DNA of 64,000 bases from Bacillota bacterium (GTDB taxonomy: Bacteria; Bacillota; Clostridia; Acetivibrionales; DSM-1351), in assembly GCA_023393115.1 (NCBI GenBank), contig JAEWMS010000030.1:62001-126000 (forward strand), in the 5' to 3' direction. Numbering within the stretch: position 1 is the stretch's first letter; each line of letters begins with the position of its first letter. The translations under genes were made by a program, and so were the position numbers. The notes below the pieces were generated by a model that did not search any database, was not told the DNA's origin, and worked only from the letters and a program-made list of their open reading frames with translations. This document shows, piece by piece, positions 8,057 through 16,665 of this stretch.

Positions 8057-8956
8057 TTACCATTCAACCCTGTTCCTTCCATTTTTCTTAGCCTTGTACA
8101 GCTTTCTATCGGCCTCGTCAATTACATCCTCAAAATTGCTGTCTTTGGTGTACTTATTGCTGCTGACACCAAAACTTGCAGTGATTCTGATTTCCTCAGC
8201 ACCTATTTTTATCATCCTGCTTTCAATGGTTTTTCTGATATTTTCTGCTATCTCTACAGCTTTAGGAAGCTGTGCTCCCGGAAGACATACAAAAAACTCC
8301 TCTCCTCCATATCTGGCAACCCAGTCAGTTTCCCTTTTAATGCAGGACTGTATGGTTTCAGCCAGAATCTTCAGAACTGTATCTCCAACAAGATGACCAT
8401 AGGTATCATTAATCAATTTATAGTGATCAACATCAATCATAATAACTGATAGACTAACTTTAGATGCTACAGTTGTCATCAGGTCAATGGGTAGTTTCTC
8501 ATTAATATACCTCCTATTATATGCCCCGGTTAAAGCATCCTTCAGTGCGAGATTATTAACTTTCTCAATTTTTTTCAAAACTTCGAGGACATTGAAACTT
8601 ATGTTATCTTCAATAACGATACTGTCGGTAACATCCTTTATTAACTCAATTATTAGCTTTCTTTTTCCTAATACCAGAGGAACCGCCATAGTTAAAATAA
8701 TTCTATCTGACCGGGTTTCAATTCTTATAAAGAATTTATCTTCATTAAGTGCACGCATTGCTACGCAATTTTTACAGGCTCTATTGTCACTCCAGAAATT
8801 ATAACATTTTAGTTTTTCTACTTTCTCATCGAGCCTATTTCCAGAATCTAAATTAATAATGTTTAAGTTGACCGGATCAACAAACCGAATATGGTCGTAC
8901 AAGTGACGAAATATATTAATACAATCCAGTAGCTGCGAAAGCTCATTATCCTCCAA
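8057..8956 (-). CDS. Diguanylate cyclase (GGDEF) with N-terminal sensor domain
   Basis: Makes the second messenger cyclic di-GMP. The C-terminal domain starts at DALTGAYNRR (about 145-154, counted from the longest start), and has the active-site motif GGEEF (222-226) and an inhibitory I-site RETD (213-216) exactly five residues before it, so product feedback is likely. The N-terminal 130 residues look like a PAS-type sensor with three cysteines in CYNFWSDNRACKNC (56-69), which could bind a cofactor. There is no membrane segment. I prefer the TTG at 8956, seven bases after GGAGGT; the ATG at 8971 overlaps that ribosome binding site. Confidence 0.88.
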   Translation of the reverse strand: MEDNELSQLLDCINIFRHLYDHIRFVDPVNLNIINLDSGNRLDEKVEKLKCYNFWSDNRACKNCVAMRALNEDKFFIRIETRSDRIILTMAVPLVLGKRKLIIELIKDVTDSIVIEDNISFNVLEVLKKIEKVNNLALKDALTGAYNRRYINEKLPIDLMTTVASKVSLSVIMIDVDHYKLINDTYGHLVGDTVLKILAETIQSCIKRETDWVARYGGEEFFVCLPGAQLPKAVEIAENIRKTIESRMIKIGAEEIRITASFGVSSNKYTKDSNFEDVIDEADRKLYKAKKNGRNRVEW

Positions 8957-9114
8957 ATGTACAACCTCCATTCACCATGTACTCACTTCGAAAAGTTGAA
9001 TGTTAAAGCAATCTGAACAAAATTTCTGCACTATAACTACCATATGTATTTTGTATCAATATAGATTTTTTAACCATAAAGTTTACACTGTTTTTACTCG
9101 CGAATTAAAAAGAA

Positions 9115-9157
9115 AAGAGTATCGCTCACTAGTTTTTACTAGTTATGCAACACTCTT
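9115..9157 (-). terminator. Terminator after araD
   Basis: On the minus strand the arms AAGAGT...ACTAGT and ACTAGT...ACTCTT close on an AAAA loop with an interior mismatch region, followed by TTCTTTTTAATT. It lies 30 bp past the araD stop. Confidence 0.65.
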
Positions 9158-9186
9158 AAAGACATTATATACTATTAGTAAAAATA

Positions 9187-9882
9187 TTATTTTTGTCCGT
9201 AATACGCATTTGCTCCGTGTTTTCTCATAAAGTGCTTATCCAGAAGGTATTGATTGACATCATTATTAGCACCGCCGGTGAGAACATGAGTATTTAAAGC
9301 CATTTTAGCCACTTCTTCCATAACTACCGCATTATGCACAGCTTCATGTGCATTTTTACCCCAGCTGAAAGGAGCGTGGTCTTCCACAAGTACGCCGGGA
9401 ATATAAACTGGATTCAGGTTTTTAAAGGTATCAACAATTACTAGACCCGTATTTTTCTCATATTCGCCTTCTATTTCCTCCTGAGTGAGCCTTCTGGTAC
9501 AGGGAATTTCTCCATAGAAATAATCAGCATGAGTAGTTCCCATAGGCCTTATGGGACGGCCGGCCTGAGCCCAGCTGGTTGCCCATGGAGAATGTGTATG
9601 AACAACACCACCGATATCTTTGAAAGCATTGTACAGGACTATATGAGTAGGAGTGTCCGATGAAGGCCGGAGGCTTCCTTCCACCTGGTTTCCTTCCAGA
9701 TCCATAACAACAAGGTCTTCTATTTTAAGCTTTTCATAAGGCACTCCACTTGGCTTTATTACCATAAGACCTTTTTCTCTGTCAACTCCGCTTACATTTC
9801 CCCATGTAAAAGTAACAAGGCCGTACTTGGGCAGATCTAGATTAGCCTGCAGAACTTCTTCCTTAAGTGTTTTTAATAACAT
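9187..9882 (-). CDS. araD: L-ribulose-5-phosphate 4-epimerase
   Basis: Converts L-ribulose 5-phosphate to D-xylulose 5-phosphate, the last step of arabinose entry into the pentose phosphate pathway. It is a class II aldolase fold: TWGNVSGVDR, KPSGVPYEKL, the Zn ligands HTHSPWATSWA and DHAPFSWGKNAHEAVHNAVV are all present. The length (231 residues) is usual. The start at 9882 follows GGAGAG with a 7-base gap; a six-codon longer frame lacks a site. It lies downstream of araR on the same strand, with a short palindromic repeat between, so the pair may be co-transcribed and under AraR control. Confidence 0.95.
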   Translation of the reverse strand: MLLKTLKEEVLQANLDLPKYGLVTFTWGNVSGVDREKGLMVIKPSGVPYEKLKIEDLVVMDLEGNQVEGSLRPSSDTPTHIVLYNAFKDIGGVVHTHSPWATSWAQAGRPIRPMGTTHADYFYGEIPCTRRLTQEEIEGEYEKNTGLVIVDTFKNLNPVYIPGVLVEDHAPFSWGKNAHEAVHNAVVMEEVAKMALNTHVLTGGANNDVNQYLLDKHFMRKHGANAYYGQK

Positions 9883-9920
9883 GTTTCCACTCTCCATCAT
9901 TCATTGATTATATAATTTCC

Positions 9921-9966
9921 GGCTTGCGGAGCAAGCCAACCTTAACTATTCACTCTTCACCATTCA
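9921..9966. repeat. Palindrome plus dispersed repeat copy
   Basis: GGCTTGC-gga-GCAAGCC (9921-9937) is a perfect hairpin without a following T-run. It adjoins a 27-bp stretch (9940-9966) that matches 13155-13181 in inverse orientation at 23 of 27 positions. It sits between araR and araD and could act as an attenuator. Confidence 0.55.
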
Positions 9967-9978
9967 CCATTTACTATT

Positions 9979-11085
9979 TTACTTCCTCACTCTATCCAAT
10001 ACAGAATCCCTGATAATCAGTTCAGGCTCAATAACTCTTCTTATGGAACTCTTTGCAAATTCAGGCTTTTCTATCATTTCCATCAAAGTCTGTGCAACCA
10101 TTTCTCCCAGCAATTCTTTAGGGTGGCTGACTGAGGTAAGTTTGACAGGACAACTTGTAGAATAATAGGAATCGTCAAAGCCGGTAATTGAAATATCATC
10201 AGGTACCGACAGTCCCATTCCCACAAGCTTTTCGTAAATTCCGAAAGCAATCTGATCATTATAACAGGCAATTGCATCAATCTTCTTACCGTTATTCAAC
10301 ATAGCTTCAATAGATGAATAGGGCTTAATCTTTCTATCTTCGGTATGAAACCATACTACATTATCAGGGTTATACTGTAGAGATCCTTCTGCCAAAGCCT
10401 TTGCGTAGCCCTTATGCCTTTCAATTCCCTGGATATCATCTGCTTTGAAAATACCTACAATATCCTTATGTCCCATGTCAATAAGGTATTTTACAGCCAA
10501 ATACATTCCATCTGAGTCATTAAGAATTATCTGGGGCTTGTTCTCCAACTGCTGATAAACCCCGTGAATAAAAATATATGGTATATTATGCTCATCCAGC
10601 GCCTGATAATACTTAACATTGTTGGAGAAAACAGAACTTTTTGTAGGTTCAATAATAAGGCCTTCCAAATCCTTGTCAAGTATTTCCTGGAGATAGAGGG
10701 CTTCCTTTTCAACGTCGTTATCGGTATTCTTAAGCATTATGCTATAGCCTTTTTCCGACAGCACCGAATCTATTCCCTGTATAACTCTGGGGAAAATGTA
10801 CTCTGAAATATACGTGGTCATTACTCCAATATTTCTTGAATTTGCCCTGTTGATACTTCTATCCTTACAAAAGGTGCCTCTTCCGTGTTCGGTATATAGA
10901 TAGCCTTCATTGACAAGCATAGATATTGCTTTTCTGACAGTATGCCTGCTTAATGAGAGCTTCTCAGACAAGGTGTTTTCAGAAGGAATCTGATCTCCGG
11001 GTTTAATTCGGCCCATTAATATTTCTTCTTTTATATATTCCTTTAATTTGGCATATTTTGTTTGACCGGCATCATTTTGCAGCAT
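9979..11085 (-). CDS. araR: Arabinose repressor, GntR-type HTH with LacI-type sensor
   Basis: Represses arabinose genes until L-arabinose is bound. Residues about 10-75 form the GntR winged helix (KYAKLKEYIKEEILMGRIKPG, SENTLSEKLSLSRHTVRKAI), and about 85-360 are a LacI/periplasmic-binding-type sensor (IGVMTTYISEYIFPRVIQGI, ITGFDDSYYS). This chimera is typical of AraR in Firmicutes. The start follows GAGAGGG by 7 bases. An AraR-type site lies between its promoter and start, so it should control itself. A matching site controls the divergent araA. Confidence 0.93.
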   Translation of the reverse strand: MLQNDAGQTKYAKLKEYIKEEILMGRIKPGDQIPSENTLSEKLSLSRHTVRKAISMLVNEGYLYTEHGRGTFCKDRSINRANSRNIGVMTTYISEYIFPRVIQGIDSVLSEKGYSIMLKNTDNDVEKEALYLQEILDKDLEGLIIEPTKSSVFSNNVKYYQALDEHNIPYIFIHGVYQQLENKPQIILNDSDGMYLAVKYLIDMGHKDIVGIFKADDIQGIERHKGYAKALAEGSLQYNPDNVVWFHTEDRKIKPYSSIEAMLNNGKKIDAIACYNDQIAFGIYEKLVGMGLSVPDDISITGFDDSYYSTSCPVKLTSVSHPKELLGEMVAQTLMEMIEKPEFAKSSIRRVIEPELIIRDSVLDRVRK

Positions 11086-11106
11086 TTATTTACCCTCTCT
11101 AGTAGA

Positions 11107-11122
11107 ACTTGTGCATACAATT
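11107..11122. promoter_or_regulatory. AraR-type operator in the araR promoter
   Basis: ACTTGTGCATACAATT is close to the AraR site known from Bacillus (ATTTGTnCGTACAAAT) and to the second copy at 11250-11265. It lies about 10 bp downstream of the araR -10 box, in the right place to block its own gene. Confidence 0.75.
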
Positions 11123-11131
11123 TATACAAAA

Positions 11132-11160
11132 ATTATATAGTACTAAGTGTACATTTTCAA
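11132..11160 (-). promoter_or_regulatory. Sigma-A promoter of araR
   Basis: On the minus strand -35 TTGAAA (11155-11160), a 17-bp spacer and -10 TATAAT (11132-11137). Confidence 0.75.
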
Positions 11161-11210
11161 TAATAATTTTTCAACAACAGGGAAAACTGTACTTTAAGGT
11201 AAAAATAATA

Positions 11211-11239
11211 TTGATTTTTCCATATAAAAGCTATACAAT
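11211..11239 (+). promoter_or_regulatory. Sigma-A promoter of araA
   Basis: -35 TTGATT (11211-11216), a 17-bp spacer and -10 TACAAT (11234-11239). Transcription would start near 11246, at the edge of the operator at 11250. Confidence 0.7.
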
Positions 11240-11249
11240 TAAATCAAAC

Positions 11250-11265
11250 ACTTGTGCATACAAGT
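11250..11265. promoter_or_regulatory. AraR-type operator in the araA promoter
   Basis: ACTTGTGCATACAAGT is a near-perfect palindrome just after the araA transcription start. It shares the core ACTTGTGCATACAA with the site in the araR promoter. Confidence 0.8.
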
Positions 11266-11290
11266 AAAACTGTTAAGGAGGACTTTTTAA

Positions 11291-12778
11291 ATGTTAAATT
11301 TAAAGAAGTATGAATTTTGGTTTATAACAGGTAGCCAGCATTTGTATGGACCTGAAACCTTGAAGCAAGTTGCCGAACATTCAAAAATAATGGTTGAAAA
11401 ACTAAACCAGGACTCATCCATACCATATACAATCATTTTTAAACCCATCGTTACAACCCCGGATGAAATAACAAATGTTTTGGTTGAAGCAAATGCAGAC
11501 AGGAACTGTGCCGGTATTATTACCTGGATGCATACTTTCTCTCCTTCAAAAATGTGGATTGCGGGTTTATCGCAGCTGAATAAGCCATATCTCCACCTTC
11601 ATACACAATTTAACCGTCAACTTCCATGGAATGAAATAGATATGGACTTCATGAACCTGAATCAGTCGGCCCACGGTGACCGTGAGCACGGATTTATTGG
11701 AGCAAGATTGCGTATGCCCCGCAAGGTTGTCGCAGGCTACTGGGAGGATGCAGGAGTTCGTGAAAGAATAGGAGCCTGGCAGAGAACAGCTGCGGCTTAC
11801 ATTTACGGACGCCAGCTAAAGGTAGTGAGATTTGGAGATAACATGCGTGAAGTAGCTGTCACCGAAGGCGATAAGGTTGAAGCTCAAATCAAGCTTGGCT
11901 GGTCTGTAAACACATACGCTGTAGGAGATCTTGCAACTGAAGTCAATAATGTTACCGAAGCCCAAGTAGATGCTTTGGTTGCGGAATATAAAGAGAAGTA
12001 TGATATTGCTGCTGAAGCCCAGTCGGGAGAAAAATTTGAAGCTATCAGAGAACAGGCTAAGATACAGCTTGGTATTCAGGCTATTTTGGATAAGGTTGGC
12101 GCTGGTGCCTTTACAACCACCTTTGAAGATTTGTATGGTCTGAAACAGCTGCCGGGTCTGGCCGCTCAGGACTTGATGTCCAGAGGTTACGGGTTCAGCG
12201 GTGAAGGAGATTGGAAAACTTCTGCATTAACAAATGTTATGAAGGTTATGGCTGAAAACAAGGGAACTTCCTTTATGGAGGATTACACCTACCATCTGGT
12301 ACCAGGTGAAGAAATGATTCTTGGAGCCCACATGTTGGAGGTCTGCCCTACTATTGCAGCCACAAAACCACGCCTCGAGGTACATCCTCTGGGAATAGGA
12401 GGAAAATCTGACCCGGCAAGAATAGTATTTGACGGTGCTCCAGGCCATGCAGTTTGCGCATCACTTATAGATATGGGCGGACGTATGAGACTTATTATTG
12501 CAGAGGTTGAAGCTGTTCAGCCAACAATTGACATGCCAAAACTTCCTGTTGCAAGAGTTCTCTGGAAACCGGAACCTTCTCTTGAAGTTGGCGCCGAAGC
12601 CTGGATATATGCCGGTGGAGCTCATCACACTGTATTCTCTACTGTAGTGACAGCAGAACAGCTTATCGATTGGGCTGACATGGTAGGAATAGAATATGTG
12701 CTTATTAACAAGGACACAACCATTCATAACCTGCGAAATGAATTAAGATGGAATGACATAGCCTGGAAATTAAGATAG
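11291..12778 (+). CDS. araA: L-arabinose isomerase
   Basis: Converts L-arabinose to L-ribulose in the cytoplasm. The 495-residue protein matches the family along its whole length: EFWFITGSQHLYG at the start, HTFSPSKMWI, LHTQFNRQLPW, and the metal and substrate residues in FTTTFEDLYGL, EVCPTIAATKP and GAHHTVFS. AAGGAGG lies 9 bases before the ATG. It is divergent from araR, with one promoter and one operator each way, and is followed by a terminator at 12896, so it is a single-gene transcript. No ribulokinase gene (araB) is next to it. Confidence 0.97.
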   Translation: MLNLKKYEFWFITGSQHLYGPETLKQVAEHSKIMVEKLNQDSSIPYTIIFKPIVTTPDEITNVLVEANADRNCAGIITWMHTFSPSKMWIAGLSQLNKPYLHLHTQFNRQLPWNEIDMDFMNLNQSAHGDREHGFIGARLRMPRKVVAGYWEDAGVRERIGAWQRTAAAYIYGRQLKVVRFGDNMREVAVTEGDKVEAQIKLGWSVNTYAVGDLATEVNNVTEAQVDALVAEYKEKYDIAAEAQSGEKFEAIREQAKIQLGIQAILDKVGAGAFTTTFEDLYGLKQLPGLAAQDLMSRGYGFSGEGDWKTSALTNVMKVMAENKGTSFMEDYTYHLVPGEEMILGAHMLEVCPTIAATKPRLEVHPLGIGGKSDPARIVFDGAPGHAVCASLIDMGGRMRLIIAEVEAVQPTIDMPKLPVARVLWKPEPSLEVGAEAWIYAGGAHHTVFSTVVTAEQLIDWADMVGIEYVLINKDTTIHNLRNELRWNDIAWKLR

Positions 12779-12834
12779 TCCTAAAATTAATATAGGCCTT
12801 GAATTACACCTATCGCAGGTTTAAAATAAGTTTC

Positions 12835-12870
12835 AATCACAAAAGCAAATTGCCTTTTGCATGTGTGATT
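12835..12870. repeat. Imperfect stem-loop downstream of araA
   Basis: AATCACA (12835-12841) pairs with TGTGATT (12864-12870), and GCAAA with TTTGC inside it. There is no T-run, so it is more likely an mRNA-end structure than a terminator. Confidence 0.4.
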
Positions 12871-12895
12871 ATATATGCGTCTGACCAGCGCAGCG

Positions 12896-12940
12896 AAAGA
12901 CAGCTAATTCCGCCATGGATGGGGCTGTCTTTTGTTTTAT
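12896..12940 (+). terminator. Terminator of araA
   Basis: AAAGACAGC (12896-12904) pairs with GCTGTCTTT (12924-12932), with a partly paired loop, followed by TGTTTTAT. It lies about 120 bp past the araA stop. Confidence 0.7.
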
Positions 12941-13106
12941 ATTAAGACCGGTCTATTTAAATTTATAACTTTAATTATAGGTTCTCCCGGACTAAATTCA
13001 TTCCCGATCCATTCCATGAATTTGCCGTATCATGTCTCTCCGCAGGAAATGAATATATTAGGGCAACAAATGAAATGATATTTGATTTCACGTTAGGTAT
13101 TATTTA

Positions 13107-13240
13107 GAGGTAAGAGATTAGAAGTTGGATGTTAGAGGCTATTAGAGTGAATAGTGAAAAGTGAACGGTGAATAGTTAAGGAAAGTTAGCTCCAAACATA
13201 ATTTTAATATTCCAACTTCTTACTTCCAACATCTAACATC
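13107..13240. repeat. Inverted-repeat-bounded element upstream of the GH3 gene
   Basis: Most of the 480-bp gap before the GH3 gene has no coding frame. Near its end, AGAAGTTGGA (13120-13129) and GATGTTAGA (13128-13136) recur inverted as TCCAACTTCT (13211-13220) and TCTAACATC (13232-13240). Between them is the copy at 13155-13181 of the repeat seen at 9940-9966. It ends directly at the GH3 ribosome binding site. It resembles small non-coding mobile or dispersed repeats. Confidence 0.5.
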
Positions 13241-13257
13241 AAAAGGAGGTTAATATT

Positions 13258-15408
13258 ATGACAAACGAAAAACCCGCTTACCTTGATGAAAGCTTAGGCT
13301 TTGAAGAGCGAGTCAAGGATCTTGTTTCAAGAATGACTCTTGAGGAGAAAGCGTCTCAGATGCTTTACAATTCTCCTGCCATACCACGTTTGGGCATACC
13401 GTCCTACAACTGGTGGAATGAAGCACTCCACGGTGTTGCCAGAGCTGGTATAGCAACTGTATTCCCTCAGGCTATAGGTATGGCTGCCACCTTTGACGAA
13501 GAGCTTATCTTTGATATAGCTGACGTTATTTCAACTGAAGGCAGAGCCAAGTACCACGAATTCCAGAGAAAAGGGGACCACGATATTTATAAAGGTTTAA
13601 CTTTCTGGTCTCCTAATATAAACATATTCAGAGATCCACGCTGGGGCCGCGGCCACGAAACCTATGGCGAAGACCCCTATCTTACCAGCAGACTGGGTAT
13701 TAAGTTTGTAGCAGGTCTCCAGGGCAGTGATGAAAAATATTTGAAAACTGCGGCCTGCGCCAAGCACTTTGCCGTACACAGCGGCCCCGAAGGAGAACGC
13801 CACAGCTTCAACGCAGTAGCCTCAAAAAAGGATATGTATGAAACCTATCTTCCTGCCTTTAAAAAGTTGGTACAGGATGCAAAGGTTGAAGCTGTAATGG
13901 GTGCCTATAACAGGACCAACGGCGAGCCCTGCTGCGGAAGTAAGACTCTGCTCAAAGACATTCTGAGAGACGATTGGGGCTTCAAAGGCCATGTAACCTC
14001 TGACTGCTGGGCAATAAAAGACTTCCATGAATATCACATGGTAACCAAAACAGCGCCCGAATCAGTTGCACTTGCAGTTAATAACGGCTGTGACACAAAC
14101 TGCGGAAATATGTATCTAAATCTTATGATTGCATATAATGAAGGGCTTGTTACAGAAGAAAAGATAGATGAATCGGTTTCTCGACTGATGATGACCCGAA
14201 TGAAACTGGGTATGTTTGATAAGGATGAAAATGTACCCTTCGCGGACACCTCCTACGATTTAGTTGACTGTAAAGAGCACAGGGAACTTGCGCTGAAAGC
14301 ATCAAAAGAGTCACTTGTACTTTTGAAGAATGCAGATTTGTTGCCTCTTAAAAAGGATGCTCTAAAATCAATAGCGGTTATTGGTCCTAATGCCGACAGC
14401 AGAGAGGCCCTCATGGGCAATTATTACGGAACTCCCTCCCAGTACATAACTGTATTGGACGGCATTAGAGAAATACTTCCCGACTCTGTCAGAATAAATT
14501 ATTCTCAGGGCTGTCACCTGTATAAGGACAAGGCGGAAGGTCTTGCACAACCAAACGACAGAATCGCAGAAGCAGTAGCTGCAGCCGAGAAGTCAGATGT
14601 TGTTGTCCTTTGCCTAGGTTTGGATGCCACTATTGAGGGTGAAGAAGGTGATGCAGGTAATGAGTACGGAGCAGGCGACAAGTTTGACCTGAATCTTCCC
14701 GGTCTGCAGCAGCAGTTGCTCGAAGCAGTAACGGCAGCCGGAAAGCCTGTAATACTTATATTGTTATCGGGTAGTGCTTTGGCCGTTACCTGGGCTGATG
14801 AAAATGTGTCTGCAATTGTCCAGGCCTGGTATCCCGGAGCTCAGGGAGGAAGAGCAATCGCTCAGATGTTGTTTGGAGATTTCAGCCCCTGTGGTAAGCT
14901 GCCCGTTACCTTCTACAGAACTACAGAGGAGCTTCCTGATTTCCGTGATTACTCCATGATGAACAGAACCTACAAGTACATGCAAAATGAAGCACTCTAT
15001 CCCTTTGGCTTTGGCCTCGGATATACCAAATTTGAGTTCAGTGACCTTGCTTTGTCTTCTGCTCATATCAAATCTGGAGATAGCATTACCTGTACCGTTA
15101 AGGTTAAGAATGTTGGCGATATTGAGTCCAAGGAGGTTGTACAGGTTTATCTGAAGGACGTTGAAACCTCCACGGTCGCTCCTAAATGGCAGCTCAGAGG
15201 TGTACAAAAAGTTAGTCTGAAGCCCGGGGAGCAAAAGCAGATTAGTTTTACTCTCATTGCGGAGGATATGATGGTTGTTACTGATGATGGCGAGCTGGTA
15301 CTGGAACCAGGAATTTTTGAACTATATGTTGGTGGTAGTCAGCCCGATGCCAGAAGTATCAGGCTTACAGGTACCCAGGTACTGAAGGGCAACTTCGAAT
15401 TAGTGTAG
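13258..15408 (+). CDS. GH3 glycosidase, probable beta-xylosidase
   Basis: Removes terminal sugars, probably xylose, from short imported oligosaccharides. The 716-residue protein has the GH3 barrel (about 15-310), the alpha/beta sandwich (about 355-590, with DATIEGEEGDAGNE in the acid/base region), and a C-terminal fibronectin-III-like domain (about 620-690). The nucleophile is D249 in HVTSDCWAI. The N-terminal motif YNWWNEALHGVAR and FWSPNINIFRDPRWGRGHETYGEDP are typical of the beta-xylosidase/arabinosidase branch rather than of beta-glucosidases; exact specificity is not certain. There is no signal peptide, so it is cytoplasmic. AAAAGGAGG precedes the ATG, and a terminator follows. Confidence 0.9.
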   Translation: MTNEKPAYLDESLGFEERVKDLVSRMTLEEKASQMLYNSPAIPRLGIPSYNWWNEALHGVARAGIATVFPQAIGMAATFDEELIFDIADVISTEGRAKYHEFQRKGDHDIYKGLTFWSPNINIFRDPRWGRGHETYGEDPYLTSRLGIKFVAGLQGSDEKYLKTAACAKHFAVHSGPEGERHSFNAVASKKDMYETYLPAFKKLVQDAKVEAVMGAYNRTNGEPCCGSKTLLKDILRDDWGFKGHVTSDCWAIKDFHEYHMVTKTAPESVALAVNNGCDTNCGNMYLNLMIAYNEGLVTEEKIDESVSRLMMTRMKLGMFDKDENVPFADTSYDLVDCKEHRELALKASKESLVLLKNADLLPLKKDALKSIAVIGPNADSREALMGNYYGTPSQYITVLDGIREILPDSVRINYSQGCHLYKDKAEGLAQPNDRIAEAVAAAEKSDVVVLCLGLDATIEGEEGDAGNEYGAGDKFDLNLPGLQQQLLEAVTAAGKPVILILLSGSALAVTWADENVSAIVQAWYPGAQGGRAIAQMLFGDFSPCGKLPVTFYRTTEELPDFRDYSMMNRTYKYMQNEALYPFGFGLGYTKFEFSDLALSSAHIKSGDSITCTVKVKNVGDIESKEVVQVYLKDVETSTVAPKWQLRGVQKVSLKPGEQKQISFTLIAEDMMVVTDDGELVLEPGIFELYVGGSQPDARSIRLTGTQVLKGNFELV

Positions 15409-15456
15409 CACAGTTTGAGAACAAAGGTAGCAGAGCCAATAACGTAAAAAAAATAT

Positions 15457-15500
15457 AAAAGCTGCGGAGACCCGATAATAAGACTTCCGCAGCTTTTTTT
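15457..15500 (+). terminator. Terminator of the GH3 gene
   Basis: AAAAGCTGCGGA (15457-15468) pairs perfectly with TCCGCAGCTTTT (15486-15497) and is followed by Ts: a strong rho-independent terminator. Confidence 0.88.
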
Positions 15501-15584
15501 ATTCAGCCACCTATTCTCATTGTATATTTTGAGTAAATCACATAAAATGTATATAAGATTACTTGATTGTAACGGAGCTGTTTC

Positions 15585-16439
15585 ATGTTTGTTGAAGGTT
15601 TACACGAAAAGGACATATTTACCAAGGAGTTTCCTTTCAGATTAGAAGATAATACCCAGACCGATTTTACATATCCTGTTCACTGGCATGCCGCCATTGA
15701 ACTCCTTTATGTTGAAAAAAACACCCTTAATATAACGGTTAATAACAATGAGTTCTCATTGGAAGAGGGGGATATTATCTTTATCGCCCATGGTGATACT
15801 CATGGGTTTTCCAACCAAAACAACAATGGGAGAAGGATTTTTATACAATTCGATTCCTCAGTTTTTAATGCCCTTGGCAGTAATGCCATATTAAAACCTC
15901 TTATATCCCATACCTTCAGAATATCCCACAGGGAACCACTCTTCTACCCTGAGCTAAAAAAACATATAATGAGCATTGTGGAGAGCTATAAGAACAAAGC
16001 CTTTGGCTATCAGCTTTTTTTGTGTGCAAGAATATATGATTTACTTGCTATTATATCGAATTATGTCATGGAAAGGTTAAAGCCACAAAGGGAAACAGAT
16101 ACTGTTAAGAAAATTCATGGGTTGGACAAGCTATCCGAGGCCTTTAAGTATATTGAGTCAAATTACACGAACGATATTTCTCTGGCTGACGTTGCAAAGG
16201 CTGTGGGCTTCAGCGAGTTTTACTTCTCCAGAATTTTTAAGGATATTACCGAAAAAAATTTCAGTCTTTATCTGAACGAATACAGAATAAAACAAGCTGA
16301 GCACTATCTCACAAACTCAGTTATGTCAGTGGCCGATATAGCCTATACAGTTGGCTTCAACAGTATTGTCACTTTTAACAGATCCTTCAAGGCTGTAAAA
16401 GGCTGTTCCCCCTCAACCTATAAGAAAATCGGGGTATAG
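15585..16439 (+). CDS. AraC-family transcriptional regulator
   Basis: A 284-residue sugar-responsive activator. The N-terminal half is a cupin-like sensor (HWHAAIELLYVEKNTLNITVN, EEGDIIFIAHGDTHGF, about 30-90). The C-terminal 100 residues hold the paired helix-turn-helix (LADVAKAVGFSEFYFSRIFK and VADIAYTVGFNSIVTFNRSF, then KGCSPSTYKK). It follows the GH3 gene on the same strand but beyond a strong terminator, so it is likely a separate unit. The targets are unknown; the neighbouring pentose genes are the obvious candidates. Confidence 0.88.
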   Translation: MFVEGLHEKDIFTKEFPFRLEDNTQTDFTYPVHWHAAIELLYVEKNTLNITVNNNEFSLEEGDIIFIAHGDTHGFSNQNNNGRRIFIQFDSSVFNALGSNAILKPLISHTFRISHREPLFYPELKKHIMSIVESYKNKAFGYQLFLCARIYDLLAIISNYVMERLKPQRETDTVKKIHGLDKLSEAFKYIESNYTNDISLADVAKAVGFSEFYFSRIFKDITEKNFSLYLNEYRIKQAEHYLTNSVMSVADIAYTVGFNSIVTFNRSFKAVKGCSPSTYKKIGV

Positions 16440-16475
16440 AAAAAATATCCTATGTTATTTAGTTCAGATGTTAAA

Positions 16476-16643
16476 TCAGCGCTGCATAAACATAACTATT
16501 ATCGGTATTAAAGTTCCTAATACAGAAATAAGTATAGTTCCAATACTCCCTAGTCTTTTATGATCATCTCTCCAAAGGCTTATACCATAAGTGAAACTAT
16601 AATAACCAGCCATAAGCATGAAAATTGTAAGAACGTAAATCAA
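16476..16643 (-). CDS. Small two-pass membrane protein at the end of the ger operon
   Basis: A 55-residue frame not normally called. It opens with TTG at 16643, four bases after AAAGGTGA, and begins 22 bp past the gerC stop on the same strand. The protein has two hydrophobic segments (about 2-15 and 36-53) around a short charged turn, LWRDDHKRLG. Short membrane proteins accompany some germinant-receptor operons, and this may be one; a GTG at 16652 is an alternative start. I cannot name a family. Confidence 0.55.
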   Translation of the reverse strand: MIYVLTIFMLMAGYYSFTYGISLWRDDHKRLGSIGTILISVLGTLIPIIVMFMQR

Positions 16644-16665
16644 ACTAATCACCTTTTTCCGGAAT

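Noticed and set aside
8018..8449. Long plus-strand frame opposite the diguanylate cyclase
   Set aside because: Antisense shadow of a clear gene; no ribosome binding site or recognisable protein family.
14764..15234. 156-codon minus-strand frame inside the GH3 gene
   Set aside because: Antisense to conserved coding sequence; composition and content show no family.
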